Of a DNA stretch of 64,000 bases, positions 23,557 through 32,353 are shown in pieces (within the stretch, counting starts at the first letter, position 1; every line of letters begins with the position of its first letter). The stretch is from an uncultured Fibrobacter sp. (GTDB taxonomy: Bacteria > Fibrobacterota > Fibrobacteria > Fibrobacterales > Fibrobacteraceae). Both the position numbers and the translations under genes were made by a program. The notes beneath the pieces were generated by a model, which made no database searches, had not been told where the DNA came from, and saw nothing but the letters and a program-made list of their open reading frames with translations. The stretch is taken from assembly GCF_947305105.1 (NCBI RefSeq), contig NZ_CAMZCS010000006.1, forward strand, positions 62,001-126,000. Direction: 5' to 3'.

Positions 23557-25605
23557 TTAGAAAATCAGCAATCCGATGTGGTAGCCGATAAAGGCGAGCC
23601 CCAACGAAAGCGCCAAATAATACCCCATGATGGTGGCTAGCCACTTGAACGAACCGGCCTCACGGTAGGTAGTACCCATCGCCAGCACGCAGGGAACATT
23701 GAACATTGACGCAAACAGGAACGCGAGCGCTTCGGGCTTGCTGATGGTACTTGCAAGCGCCTCGCCCAAGTTTTCGCTTGCAGCCACGCGGGTCACAAGA
23801 GAGAACGCCTCGCCGGTGTGGTTGAAGAGCGTGCTCATGATGCCAAGCGAAGCTTCCTTGCTGAACATGCCGCCCAGATAAGAGACAAACAGTTCCCAAC
23901 GCATTCCGAAGAACATCGTCACCGGTTCAATCGCATTGCCAATCTTGTACAGGAGCGTATTTTCCACATTTCCGTCGCCCGCGTAAGAGAGCGCCCAGAA
24001 AAGAGCCGCCACCATCAGGATCATCTTCAAGGCCTTCTTGAAAATGCCCCAGGTGCTGCGCCCGACCATCGCGGCAATCATCTTCCAATGTGGCTTGTGA
24101 TACGGCGGAAGTTCCATAATCATGCCCACGCGTTCATTCTGCGGGACAAGCTTTTTGCCGAACAGACGTGAAGACAGGTAGAAACTCGCAAAAATCAATG
24201 CCACGTAACCGATGCCGAACAGCGGAGCTGCCGACCCGAAGAAAGTTGATGCAAGGAACAGCACCACAGCCACCTTGCTCCCGCACGGAATCGCCCACAA
24301 TAAAACGAGCGCCAACAGGCGTTGTCCACGAGTGTCGAGTACGCGCGTTCCGCAAACTGCACCCGCCGTACAACCAATTCCAGAAAACAGCGGCATGATG
24401 GCCTTGCCCTGCAAACCGAGGCGCGAAAGCCAACTATCGAACGCATACGAAAAACGCGCCATATAGCCGATTTCTTCGAGGATGCGGAACACGAAAATAA
24501 TGGAGAAAATAAAGCTCGTCATGCAAACAGTAATGCACGTGCCACCAACCAGAACCAGCTTGACAAACGAAATGACAACAGGCCAGATTCCGAGCGCATT
24601 GCCCACACGTTCCACCACCGATTCCAAGACAGGTTGCAAACCAAAACCGATTCCCATGCCAGGGAACGCGAGAATCATGCACGCAATCAGCGAAACAACC
24701 ATGATTCCGAATGCAAAGAACTTGCCCTTGATATGGTGCGTCGCGATGCGGTCCCACTTGCTAAAGACTTTCTCAATGGACTTGGGCGTTGCCGATTCAC
24801 GCACAATCTTCGAAACCCAGCGGTACTTGGCCTCACCGGTGAGAATGCCGCCGTCACGCCCTTCTTCGCTATCGAGGATTGTTTCAATCGCATTCTTCCT
24901 CGCGAACGGAAGCATTTCATTCACGACACCGCAAATGAGCTTGTCTTTTTCGAGAAGTTTTTCTGCAATCCAGAGTTTTTCGCACACGCCGTATTCAAAA
25001 TCGCCGAGGGCCACTTCGATGCGGCTAACGATATCATCCATTTTTTCGCCAAGCGCTCCCCCGCTAACGAGTTCCTCGCGCAGGCTCCCGCTATCTAAGC
25101 AAACGGGCGTCTTGATGGCCGAAACCATCTTCTTGAAAAATTCAGGATAACGCTTTGTTTCTGCGGCGCTGAAGCCGAGAACAGGAATGCCGAGGAGCTT
25201 TTCAATAGCAGCAGCATCTATCTTCTTGCCCGCCGCTTCAGCTACATCCATCATGTTGAGCACTAGCATCACAGGCATGCGAACGCCCACAAAATCAGCC
25301 AACATGTAAAGGCTGCGTTCCAACTGCGAAGCGTCCACCAGAATGCACACAAGGTCCGCCTTGCCGCTTTGAATATAGTCGCGGGTGACAACTTCTTCTT
25401 CGGAGTTTGCCGAAAGTCCGTAACTCCCCGGAAGGTCAACAACCTTGTATGTAATACCATCGAAAACGAAAGAACCTTCGGCCTTTTCCACCGTTTTGCC
25501 GGGCCAGTTGCCCACGCGCTGATGAAGCCCTGTAAGGTTGTTAAAAAGCGTCGATTTACCAGAATTAGGCTGTCCGAGCAAAGCAATAGTCTTGATTTCG
25601 CTCAT
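23557..25605 (-). CDS. feoB: Second ferrous iron transporter FeoB
   Basis: 682 residues, normal length. G1 GQPNSGKS at residues 10-17, G3 DLPGSYGL, G4 NMMD, Gate motifs GCTAGAVCG and PCGSKVAVV, and the late segment FNVPCLVLAMG-like (FNVPCVLAMGT). Unlike the first FeoB there is no long acidic linker. It follows a feoA by two bases. The box before this operon is the AraC-type one, not the DtxR-type one, so the two Feo systems appear to answer to different signals. Confidence 0.94.
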   Translation of the reverse strand: MSEIKTIALLGQPNSGKSTLFNNLTGLHQRVGNWPGKTVEKAEGSFVFDGITYKVVDLPGSYGLSANSEEEVVTRDYIQSGKADLVCILVDASQLERSLYMLADFVGVRMPVMLVLNMMDVAEAAGKKIDAAAIEKLLGIPVLGFSAAETKRYPEFFKKMVSAIKTPVCLDSGSLREELVSGGALGEKMDDIVSRIEVALGDFEYGVCEKLWIAEKLLEKDKLICGVVNEMLPFARKNAIETILDSEEGRDGGILTGEAKYRWVSKIVRESATPKSIEKVFSKWDRIATHHIKGKFFAFGIMVVSLIACMILAFPGMGIGFGLQPVLESVVERVGNALGIWPVVISFVKLVLVGGTCITVCMTSFIFSIIFVFRILEEIGYMARFSYAFDSWLSRLGLQGKAIMPLFSGIGCTAGAVCGTRVLDTRGQRLLALVLLWAIPCGSKVAVVLFLASTFFGSAAPLFGIGYVALIFASFYLSSRLFGKKLVPQNERVGMIMELPPYHKPHWKMIAAMVGRSTWGIFKKALKMILMVAALFWALSYAGDGNVENTLLYKIGNAIEPVTMFFGMRWELFVSYLGGMFSKEASLGIMSTLFNHTGEAFSLVTRVAASENLGEALASTISKPEALAFLFASMFNVPCVLAMGTTYREAGSFKWLATIMGYYLALSLGLAFIGYHIGLLIF

Positions 25606-25607
25606 TT

Positions 25608-25859
25608 TTACGATTCCACCTTGACAAAAATCTGTGAGCTTTCCTTATGATTGACAGCGATAACTGTATCGCGACAAAAAACGAGCACCGGCGAGCGCCC
25701 ATCATTCTTGAGGAGCGTAAAGGCGGAACCCGGCGTAAGCCCGATGGAAACAATTCTTGAAATAAAGCGGGAATCTCCCTCAATTTGGGCAACCGTTCCG
25801 CAACGATTTTCGCCCATTTCGGCGAGGCTCAAATGGTCAACAAAATCAGCGTTTTTCAT
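25608..25859 (-). CDS. feoA: Second FeoA-domain protein
   Basis: 83 residues: FeoA/SH3-like core (LSLAEMGENRCGTVAQIEG, RFISRIVSIGLTPGSAF, VLVFCRDTVIAVNH). Two bases before feoB2, so the pair is an operon. No strong Shine-Dalgarno is visible upstream of the ATG. Confidence 0.88.
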   Translation of the reverse strand: MKNADFVDHLSLAEMGENRCGTVAQIEGDSRFISRIVSIGLTPGSAFTLLKNDGRSPVLVFCRDTVIAVNHKESSQIFVKVES

Positions 25860-25894
25860 GCGCCAAAAGTAGCCGAAAATCGCTCAAAAAACCG

Positions 25895-25904
25895 CTCCAA
25901 ATGG
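25895..25904 (-). promoter_or_regulatory. Partial AraC-type box before feoA2-feoB2
   Basis: Minus strand CCATTTGGAG, then CGG in place of TAGA; 36 bases before the feoA start. The upstream half-site position (20 bp) reads CTTTCCAGATTATTT, a weak match. Confidence 0.45.
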
Positions 25905-25933
25905 ACTGCAAATAATCTGGAAAGATTTAGAGT

Positions 25934-25967
25934 CTGTTCGGTTTTAAGCAAAACCATTTGGAGTAGA
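25934..25967 (+). promoter_or_regulatory. AraC-type box pair before MMPL gene 2
   Basis: CTGTTCGGTTTT (25934) and, 20 bp on, CCATTTGGAGTAGATT (25954). 53 bases before the start codon. It is divergent from the feoA2 box in the same intergenic region. Confidence 0.65.
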
Positions 25968-26019
25968 TTTTTTAGGCTCATATCTCTACTTTTTGCTCTG
26001 CAAAAAAAGAGAGGATACA

Positions 26020-28395
26020 ATGAGCCTTCCAAAGATCAACATTGAAAAAATTAACGAGCGATTCGGCCGTTTTGGCGAATTCTTGCTCAATCACCGCGCC
26101 ATTTTGCTGGTGGCGTTTATCGTTTTGCTCGCGGTTTCCGTCGTGGGCATGAAAAAAATCTACGTCGAGGCGTCTTGGGACAGCTACTTTATCGAGGGCG
26201 ACCCGATGCTTGTCGAAACGGACAAGTTCAAGGAAACTTTCGGTAACGACTATTTCGTGGGCGTACTGGTCGAGAGCGACCATTCCATCTTGACGCCGGA
26301 CAATCTGAAACTTTTACGCGAACTTTCGAACGAACTGCGCGATAGTCTTTCGTATTCCGACGGCAAGGCGACTTCGATTGTCGATTTGGAATACATGCTC
26401 GGCACCGAAGAGGGCATGGAAATCACGCAGATTGTGCCCGAAGAAATCCCGACAGACGAAGCGGGACTTGCCGAAATCGAGAAGCGCCTGGCTGACAAGC
26501 CGGAACTGGCGAAGAAGCTGATTTCGAGTGACCGCAAGCAGGCCTTCATCAACATCAAGCTGCGCCCCTTCCCTGAAGATTCCGTGTGGAAGGCCGAAGG
26601 CGAAGCGAAGGGCGTGAAGGCAGAAGCGCCCGACATGCAGACGGGCCGCGAAACAACCGAAATCATCGCGAAGGAAAAGTATGCGCCGCTGCACCCGCGT
26701 GCTACAGGCATGCCCTACCTGAGTTTCCAGAAGTTGAAATATATCGGCGAAGAAATGGGACGCATTTTCATCATCACCATTCTCTGCGCCATCATCGTGA
26801 TGTTCCTCGTGACACGTTCGCTCCGCGGAATTGTCTCTCCGCTGATTACGACTTTTGCAGGCGTCATCATGACATTTGGCCTGGTGGGTTACCTCGGGCT
26901 TTACATGGATGCGACCAACATCATGGTGCCCGTGATTTTGGCCTTCGCTGTTTCGATTGCGTACAACATCCACATCAACTCGTTCTTCCGCAAGAACATG
27001 ATGCTTACGGGCAAGCGCAAGGAATCGGTGCTTTACGCCATGCGTGAAACGGGATGGTCGGTGCTGTTCTCGGGCCTTACCACGATTGTCGCGTTACTCA
27101 GCTTCCTTTCGGTGATGCTCAAGCCGATTCGTTCCGTGGGCATTCTCTCGTCGATTGCGATTGCGTTTATTCTTCTCGTGGCGCTGACGGTTTCGCCGAT
27201 TCTCCTGAGTTTCGGCAAAGACAAGAAGCCGAACGCCAAGGTGCTTGAACGCGGCGACACGCGCATGGGAGTCATTCTCGATTCTATCGGCAAATTCGTT
27301 CTCGGACACGGCAAGCCGATTGCGATTGTATTCGCCATCGTAACTGCAATTTCGGTTTTTGGGCTCACCAAGATAGAACCCGCCTTTGACGTGGAACGCA
27401 CCATGGGCCGCAAGGTCGAATACGTGAACAAGATGCTCTACGTGGCAGAATCCGAAATCGGAAGCTTCTATTCGTACGACTTGGTGATTGACTTTGGTAC
27501 AAACGACAAGGCCAAGGAAGTCGAAAACCTTAAAAAGTTGGAACAGTTGCAGGATCATGCCGGCAAGTACCCGCTCACCAAGCGTTCCACCTCCATTCTT
27601 GACATCGTCAAGGATTTGGACCGCACGCTGAACGAAAACCGTCAGGAAAAATACGCCATTCCCGAAACGGAAGAAGAAGTCGCTCAGTTGCTTTTGCTCT
27701 ACGAAAATGCGGGCGGTAGTGAAGCAACTTACTGGATGGATTACGATTACAGAAAACTCCGCTTGATGATTGAAATTTCAAGTTACAACTCCAACGAACT
27801 CCAGAAGGAAATCGAGGACTTGCAGAATTTCGCACGCAAGCTTTACCCGGACGCAAAGGTGACTGCCGTAGGAAACTTGCCGCAGTTCACCGCCATGCAG
27901 CAGTACCTGGAAGTGGGCCAGATGACGTCGTTCCTGATTTCTGTGGTCATTGTGGCAGTTCTTTTGATGATAGTCTTCGGCAGCATCCGTACGGGCCTTA
28001 TCGGCATGATTCCGAACATCGCGCCGGGTATTTTCGTTGGTGGCTACCTTGGACTCACGGACATTCCGCTTGACATGATGACGGCGACACTCATCCCGAT
28101 GATTATCGGCCTTTCCGTTGACGATACGATTCACTTTATCAACCACGGGCATGTGGAATTCGACCGCACCCACGATTACCGCGAATCGATTCTCAATGTG
28201 TTCCGCACGGCGGGCCCGGCACTCGTGATGACGACGATTATCATGGTGGCGACATTTGCGGGCTTTACCACCTCGGCCGCAACGCAGATGTTCAACTTCG
28301 GCTTCGTGGTGTTCGTGGGCCTTGTCTCGGCATTGCTCGCCGACCTGTTCGTGACACCGCTTTTAATCAAGAAATTCAAGATTTTTGGAAAATAG
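26020..28395 (+). CDS. MMPL/RND-superfamily membrane exporter 2
   Basis: 791 residues, paralogous to the protein at 19620: the same two-repeat layout with AFAVSIAYNIHINSFF and GLSVDDTIHFINHGHVEF as the paired helix motifs, and similar periplasmic segments (WDSYFIEGDP, ERTMGRKVEYVNK). Start set by GAGG seven bases before ATG. It forms a set with the LolA-like gene nine bases downstream and the barrel gene after that, which suggests an envelope-spanning lipid or hydrophobe export path. Confidence 0.9.
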   Translation: MSLPKINIEKINERFGRFGEFLLNHRAILLVAFIVLLAVSVVGMKKIYVEASWDSYFIEGDPMLVETDKFKETFGNDYFVGVLVESDHSILTPDNLKLLRELSNELRDSLSYSDGKATSIVDLEYMLGTEEGMEITQIVPEEIPTDEAGLAEIEKRLADKPELAKKLISSDRKQAFINIKLRPFPEDSVWKAEGEAKGVKAEAPDMQTGRETTEIIAKEKYAPLHPRATGMPYLSFQKLKYIGEEMGRIFIITILCAIIVMFLVTRSLRGIVSPLITTFAGVIMTFGLVGYLGLYMDATNIMVPVILAFAVSIAYNIHINSFFRKNMMLTGKRKESVLYAMRETGWSVLFSGLTTIVALLSFLSVMLKPIRSVGILSSIAIAFILLVALTVSPILLSFGKDKKPNAKVLERGDTRMGVILDSIGKFVLGHGKPIAIVFAIVTAISVFGLTKIEPAFDVERTMGRKVEYVNKMLYVAESEIGSFYSYDLVIDFGTNDKAKEVENLKKLEQLQDHAGKYPLTKRSTSILDIVKDLDRTLNENRQEKYAIPETEEEVAQLLLLYENAGGSEATYWMDYDYRKLRLMIEISSYNSNELQKEIEDLQNFARKLYPDAKVTAVGNLPQFTAMQQYLEVGQMTSFLISVVIVAVLLMIVFGSIRTGLIGMIPNIAPGIFVGGYLGLTDIPLDMMTATLIPMIIGLSVDDTIHFINHGHVEFDRTHDYRESILNVFRTAGPALVMTTIIMVATFAGFTTSAATQMFNFGFVVFVGLVSALLADLFVTPLLIKKFKIFGK

Positions 28396-28404
28396 GAGAA
28401 ATTT

Positions 28405-29187
28405 ATGAATATGAAATTCGCAAAAACAGCCGCGACAATTATTATCGCCTTGAGCGCCATGGTGAGCGCAGAAACTTTAACCGGCCGCGACATCGTGCAG
28501 AAGGTACATGACCGCCCCGATGGCGACACCCGCAGTTCCGAACTCTCGATGACGCTCGTGAACAAGAGCGGCAGCAAACGCGAACGCAAGATTACCTCGT
28601 TTGCGATGGACGTGGGCAAAGACACCAAACAGATTATGTTCTTCCGCTACCCCAACGACGTGAAGGGCACGGGATTCCTGACGGTCGATTACGACGACAT
28701 CAACAAGGATGACGACAAGTGGCTCTATCTGCCAGCCATGAAGAAGACGCGCCGTATTAGCGGAAAGAGTTCCAAAACGGACTACTTCATGGGTTCCGAC
28801 TTCACTTACGACGATGTGGGCCAACGCAATATCGACGAAGACACGCATACATTCGTGCGCGAAGAAAAAGTCGATGGCGTAGACTGCTGGGTCGTGGAAT
28901 CCGTTCCGAAAAAGGGCGACGAAATCTTCTCGAAGAAAATTTCCTGGATCCGCAAGGACTGCCTGATTGCCGCCAAGGTGGAATACTACGACAAGCTCGG
29001 CAAGCTGCACCGTTTGCTGAAGGTCGAAAAAGTCGTGCAGGTAGACGGTTTCTGGGCCATTGGCAAGATGACCATGGAAAACGTGCAGAGCAACCACAAG
29101 ACGCTCCTTGAATTCGGTGACATCAAGTTCAACATTCCGCTGGACGCGAAGACGTTCACCGTCCCGCGCCTGGAAAGAGGACTTTAA
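28405..29187 (+). CDS. LolA-like periplasmic outer-membrane lipoprotein-sorting family protein
   Basis: 260 residues with signal peptide ([20 protein letters not shown], cleaved after VSA). The mature part is the half-barrel of the LolA-like family often found beside MMPL proteins ([77 protein letters not shown]). RBS AGGAG. A carrier for the lipid handled by MMPL 2 is the natural guess. Confidence 0.85.
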   Translation: MNMKFAKTAATIIIALSAMVSAETLTGRDIVQKVHDRPDGDTRSSELSMTLVNKSGSKRERKITSFAMDVGKDTKQIMFFRYPNDVKGTGFLTVDYDDINKDDDKWLYLPAMKKTRRISGKSSKTDYFMGSDFTYDDVGQRNIDEDTHTFVREEKVDGVDCWVVESVPKKGDEIFSKKISWIRKDCLIAAKVEYYDKLGKLHRLLKVEKVVQVDGFWAIGKMTMENVQSNHKTLLEFGDIKFNIPLDAKTFTVPRLERGL

Positions 29188-29189
29188 AA

Positions 29190-29267
29190 TAGTAGGCAGT
29201 AGGAAGTAGACAGTAGGAAGTGTTAATGAAAATGTCATTGCGAGCGAAACGAAGTGTAGCGAAGCAA
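29190..29267. repeat. GTAGGAA minisatellite joined to a dispersed repeat
   Basis: AGTAGGCAGTAGGAAGTAGA-type units (29191-29219) are followed by TGTCATTGCGAGCGAAACGA and AGTGTAGCGAAGCAATCTC (29231-29267). The latter is translated as the N-terminus of the next protein. Confidence 0.7.
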
Positions 29268-30467
29268 TCTCTAGTAGCATTGTTGTTAGCGTCGGCATCT
29301 GCCTTTGCTCAAGAGTCCCCGTTTCAATTCAATGGATTCGTGGACACGTATCATGCTGTGCAGACGGAGCATCCGCACGACTTCACGACGTCGCGGACGC
29401 GCCTGCGAGCGGAACTCCGCGTGGATTACGAGAACGCTTACTTGTTCACAAGCCTGAATGGCGTACACAACAGCATTCTCGATGACCGCACCGGCGTGCA
29501 ACTGCAAGAGGCATATTTCAACTACCAGAATGACCTCGTGGAGTTCAAAGCGGGTCGCCAGATTGTAGTGTGGGGCATTGCCGATGGGTTGCGCGTCACC
29601 GATCTGATTTCGCCTGTAGATTACACCGAATTCATGTCGAGCGATTACGACGACATGCGCATGGCCGTTGACGGTTTCCGCGTCAAGTACCCCGGCGAGC
29701 GGGTAAACGCCGAAATCGTCTATGTGCCTGTACCACGATACTTCCAGATGCCCCTCGGCGAGGACAATCCCTGGCGCCCGAACTTGCCCGAGAAAGCGGG
29801 GCTTGATTTCCCTGAAGGCCCCGAGCCACGTCTCAAGAATGGAGATTTCGGAACACGAGTCTCTTTCTTCCTCTCGAACCTGGACTTTTCCATTTCGGCG
29901 CTCCATACGCACAACCAGTCGCCCGTCACCGTCGCAGGCTACGATTCTGTCAAGGATTCCATAGTCATTCGCGGAATCCATGAAACAATGACCATGTTCG
30001 GTGGCGACATGTCGATGCCCATTGGCGAATTTGTGATTCGAGCCGAAGTTGCGGAATATTTCAGAGAAGCACTCGGTTATGCCAACAACCTCGATTACGC
30101 CCGCAAGAACACGTTCAACGTGCTCGGTGGAATTGACTGGTACGCAGGCAACAACTGGACCTTCATGGTACAGTATTTGCACAAGTACATCGCCGACTAT
30201 TCAGATGAACTCGCAAATGAAAAGAATTCCTCCGAAATGACTTTCCGCATTTCAAAGGAACTCCTGAACAACACGCTAAAGCTCTCGCTCTACGGCATGT
30301 TTGACATTGATAACCTCGGCTACTATGGCCGTGCCTCGGGCGATTACTCGCTTACCGATCAGGTGATGCTCTCGCTCGGCTATGACCACTTTGGAGGCAA
30401 GCGTGGACAACTCGCAGGTTACAAGAAGAACCGCGAAGTTTGGGCGAAAGCGAAGTATTACTTCTAA
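29226..30467 (+). CDS. Outer-membrane beta-barrel protein, DUF1302-like, third member of the MMPL set
   Basis: About 413 residues. Signal peptide whose basic n-region (SLRAKRSVAKQS) is encoded by a dispersed repeat and whose core is LVALLLASASAFA. The mature barrel has AGRQIVVWGIADGLRVTD near residue 115, a hallmark of DUF1302-type barrels, and ends AKAKYYF. Start: ATG 29226 with AGGAAG upstream, or ATG 29232. In DUF1302/MMPL/LolA-like gene sets the barrel accepts or exports the transported molecule at the outer membrane (inference). Confidence 0.78.
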   Translation: MKMSLRAKRSVAKQSLVALLLASASAFAQESPFQFNGFVDTYHAVQTEHPHDFTTSRTRLRAELRVDYENAYLFTSLNGVHNSILDDRTGVQLQEAYFNYQNDLVEFKAGRQIVVWGIADGLRVTDLISPVDYTEFMSSDYDDMRMAVDGFRVKYPGERVNAEIVYVPVPRYFQMPLGEDNPWRPNLPEKAGLDFPEGPEPRLKNGDFGTRVSFFLSNLDFSISALHTHNQSPVTVAGYDSVKDSIVIRGIHETMTMFGGDMSMPIGEFVIRAEVAEYFREALGYANNLDYARKNTFNVLGGIDWYAGNNWTFMVQYLHKYIADYSDELANEKNSSEMTFRISKELLNNTLKLSLYGMFDIDNLGYYGRASGDYSLTDQVMLSLGYDHFGGKRGQLAGYKKNREVWAKAKYYF

Positions 30468-30476
30468 TAAAATCTA

Positions 30477-31193
30477 ATGTATCCTGAATTTGAATCAAAA
30501 CCCCGCAATCCCTATTCTGCGTTCACGATGCGGCGAGTATTTTGCGTAGGCATTGTTATCGCAGTCTTACTGCATGTGGGCTTTTATGCTTGGGGATTCT
30601 TAAAGCGAACACAGGTGGTCACCACCCGCGAAGATGCCGAGGTGATTCATGTGGAGCGCTTGCTGCTCCAGCCACCTCCGCCCCCGCCTGAAGTCAAAAA
30701 AATCGTACAGAAGGTGGTTCGTGCGAAGATTATCCCCAATATCGTGCAAGACACAGTACCGGAACCTGAACCCGAACCGGAGCCAGAACCGATTGTGGTT
30801 ACGGACGCAGAACCCGTTGTAGAGCCCCCCGCAGAGCCTGTGGCACCGCCACCGCCGCCACCACCACCTCCTCCGCCGAAGCCCTCGAAGGATTCGTTGA
30901 TGAAGGTAACAAAGGCATACCTCATCGGGCTTTCCAAGGCATTCGAAAAGCAGAAGGACTACCCCGCCACAGCCCGTCGCCTCAAGCAAGAAGGCACTGT
31001 GCGTGTGCAGTTCACTGTTGCAAAAGACGGAAGCATCAGCGGAGCAGTCGTTGCAAAACCATGCCCGTATTCTTCGCTGAACGAGAGTGCGCTTGCCGCC
31101 GTGCAGGCAGTACCCAAATTTGACCCCATTCCAGCAGTGCTTGGCAAGGACACCTGGAAAATGGAGATACCTATAAAATACAACCTGCATTAA
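30477..31193 (+). CDS. tonB: TonB energy-transducing protein
   Basis: 238 residues: N-terminal anchor (FCVGIVIAVLLHVGFYAWG), a proline-rich span with EPEPEPEPEP and a run of 11 prolines, and the TonB C-terminal domain from about residue 155 (YPATARRLKQEGTVRVQFTV, VPKFDPIPAV). It powers TonB-dependent receptors such as those at 9759 and 33466. It is nine bases after the barrel gene and upstream of exbB-exbD. Confidence 0.93.
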   Translation: MYPEFESKPRNPYSAFTMRRVFCVGIVIAVLLHVGFYAWGFLKRTQVVTTREDAEVIHVERLLLQPPPPPPEVKKIVQKVVRAKIIPNIVQDTVPEPEPEPEPEPIVVTDAEPVVEPPAEPVAPPPPPPPPPPPKPSKDSLMKVTKAYLIGLSKAFEKQKDYPATARRLKQEGTVRVQFTVAKDGSISGAVVAKPCPYSSLNESALAAVQAVPKFDPIPAVLGKDTWKMEIPIKYNLH

Positions 31194-31234
31194 CACTATT
31201 TTCATTGTGCAAGCTTTTCTGCAGCACTCGGCAC

Positions 31235-31322
31235 CCATGTCATTGCGAGCGTAGCGAAGCAATCTCAATCCAAAATTTGGTAAGAGATTGCCACGGTCAC
31301 TAAGTGACCTCGCAATGACAAA
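31235..31322. repeat. Full-length palindromic dispersed repeat within tonB-exbB
   Basis: TGTCATTGCGAGCGTAGCGA...AGCAATCTC at one end and GAGATTGCC...GACCTCGCAATGACA at the other form a long inverted repeat of about 88 bases (outer arms TGTCATTGCGAG / CTCGCAATGACA). This seems to be the complete unit; other copies in the window are halves. Confidence 0.8.
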
Positions 31323-31352
31323 GTAAAGACTTAAAAAAAAGGAAAGATAAAC

Positions 31353-31928
31353 ATGAACTACATCTTAGACTTTATCCAACAGGGCGGCGTTATCGCCTAC
31401 GTTCTCGTAGCCATGAATTTTGTAGGCTACTCCATCATCGTGTGGAAAATCATTTCGCTGATTCTTTTTAACAGGAGCATTCGCAAACGACTCCCATCCA
31501 AAATTTTACATCGCGTAGTGACGCACAATACCGATCACCACATCATTATCGAAAGCATCCGCACCGAAATCGCGCTCGCATTTTCTCCATTACAAAAGGG
31601 AATGACCACGATTGAAAACATCGCAAGCATTTCTCCGCTACTCGGCCTCTTGGGCACTGTTTTCGGCATCTTCAACGCATTCAGCGTCATTGCCGTTTCT
31701 GGCCTTTCTGACGCAGGCGCTTTTGCCACCGGCATCAAGCTTGCCCTCATCACGACCGTGATTGGCCTTGTGGTTGCCATTCCGCACGTCATTTCGTTCA
31801 ACTACCTGAATGCCCGCATGGAATCGGAGCAGGACAATGTGGAAAACGATGTACTTTTGCAACTGGGCCGCATTCTGAAGGAAAAGGACCACAGACGCGC
31901 CACGCATTCTATAAACGAGGATGCGTAA
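31353..31928 (+). CDS. exbB: ExbB/MotA-TolQ family proton channel subunit
   Basis: 191 residues with three helices: YVLVAMNFVGYSIIVWKII near the N-terminus, then TTIENIASISPLLGLLGTVF and ALITTVIGLVVAIPHVISF, the family's conserved pair. With ExbD it uses the proton gradient to energise TonB. RBS AAAGGAAAG. One base before exbD. Confidence 0.95.
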   Translation: MNYILDFIQQGGVIAYVLVAMNFVGYSIIVWKIISLILFNRSIRKRLPSKILHRVVTHNTDHHIIIESIRTEIALAFSPLQKGMTTIENIASISPLLGLLGTVFGIFNAFSVIAVSGLSDAGAFATGIKLALITTVIGLVVAIPHVISFNYLNARMESEQDNVENDVLLQLGRILKEKDHRRATHSINEDA

Positions 31929-32324
31929 ATGGCAAAGCGAACCCGCCGAATCCGCCCCGACATGACGCCGCTGATTGACTGCGTTTTCTTGCTGCTCGTA
32001 TTTTTCCTAGTAACTTCCGTCTTCAAGCAAGACGAATCCGTGCTCAAGCTGATTTTGCCCGAAACGCAGAGCGAAGTCAAGCGCGACACGCCCGAGGGCC
32101 TGTACATCGAGCTTTCCGAAACAGAACTCGCCTTTAATGGCCAGCGTGGCACGCCCGACGAACTTCGCGAAAAAGCCGCTACGGTACAGAATAAGAAATC
32201 CCCTGTCGCCATCAAAATCGACAAGGGCACCACTTACGAACGCATCGCTGTCATCCTCGATATTTTACAGGTGCAAAAACTGTACAACATCCAGCTGATT
32301 AACGAGATGGAAAGCGCTGAATAA
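31929..32324 (+). CDS. exbD: ExbD/TolR family protein
   Basis: 131 residues: one N-terminal helix with the essential Asp (MTPLIDCVFLLLVFFLVTS) and a periplasmic domain (PVAIKIDKGTTYERIAVILD). Directly follows exbB. Converges with the zinc locus, 29 bases away. Confidence 0.95.
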   Translation: MAKRTRRIRPDMTPLIDCVFLLLVFFLVTSVFKQDESVLKLILPETQSEVKRDTPEGLYIELSETELAFNGQRGTPDELREKAATVQNKKSPVAIKIDKGTTYERIAVILDILQVQKLYNIQLINEMESAE

Positions 32325-32353
32325 AACCTTTTGCGACATTTAGCCGCAAGGGA

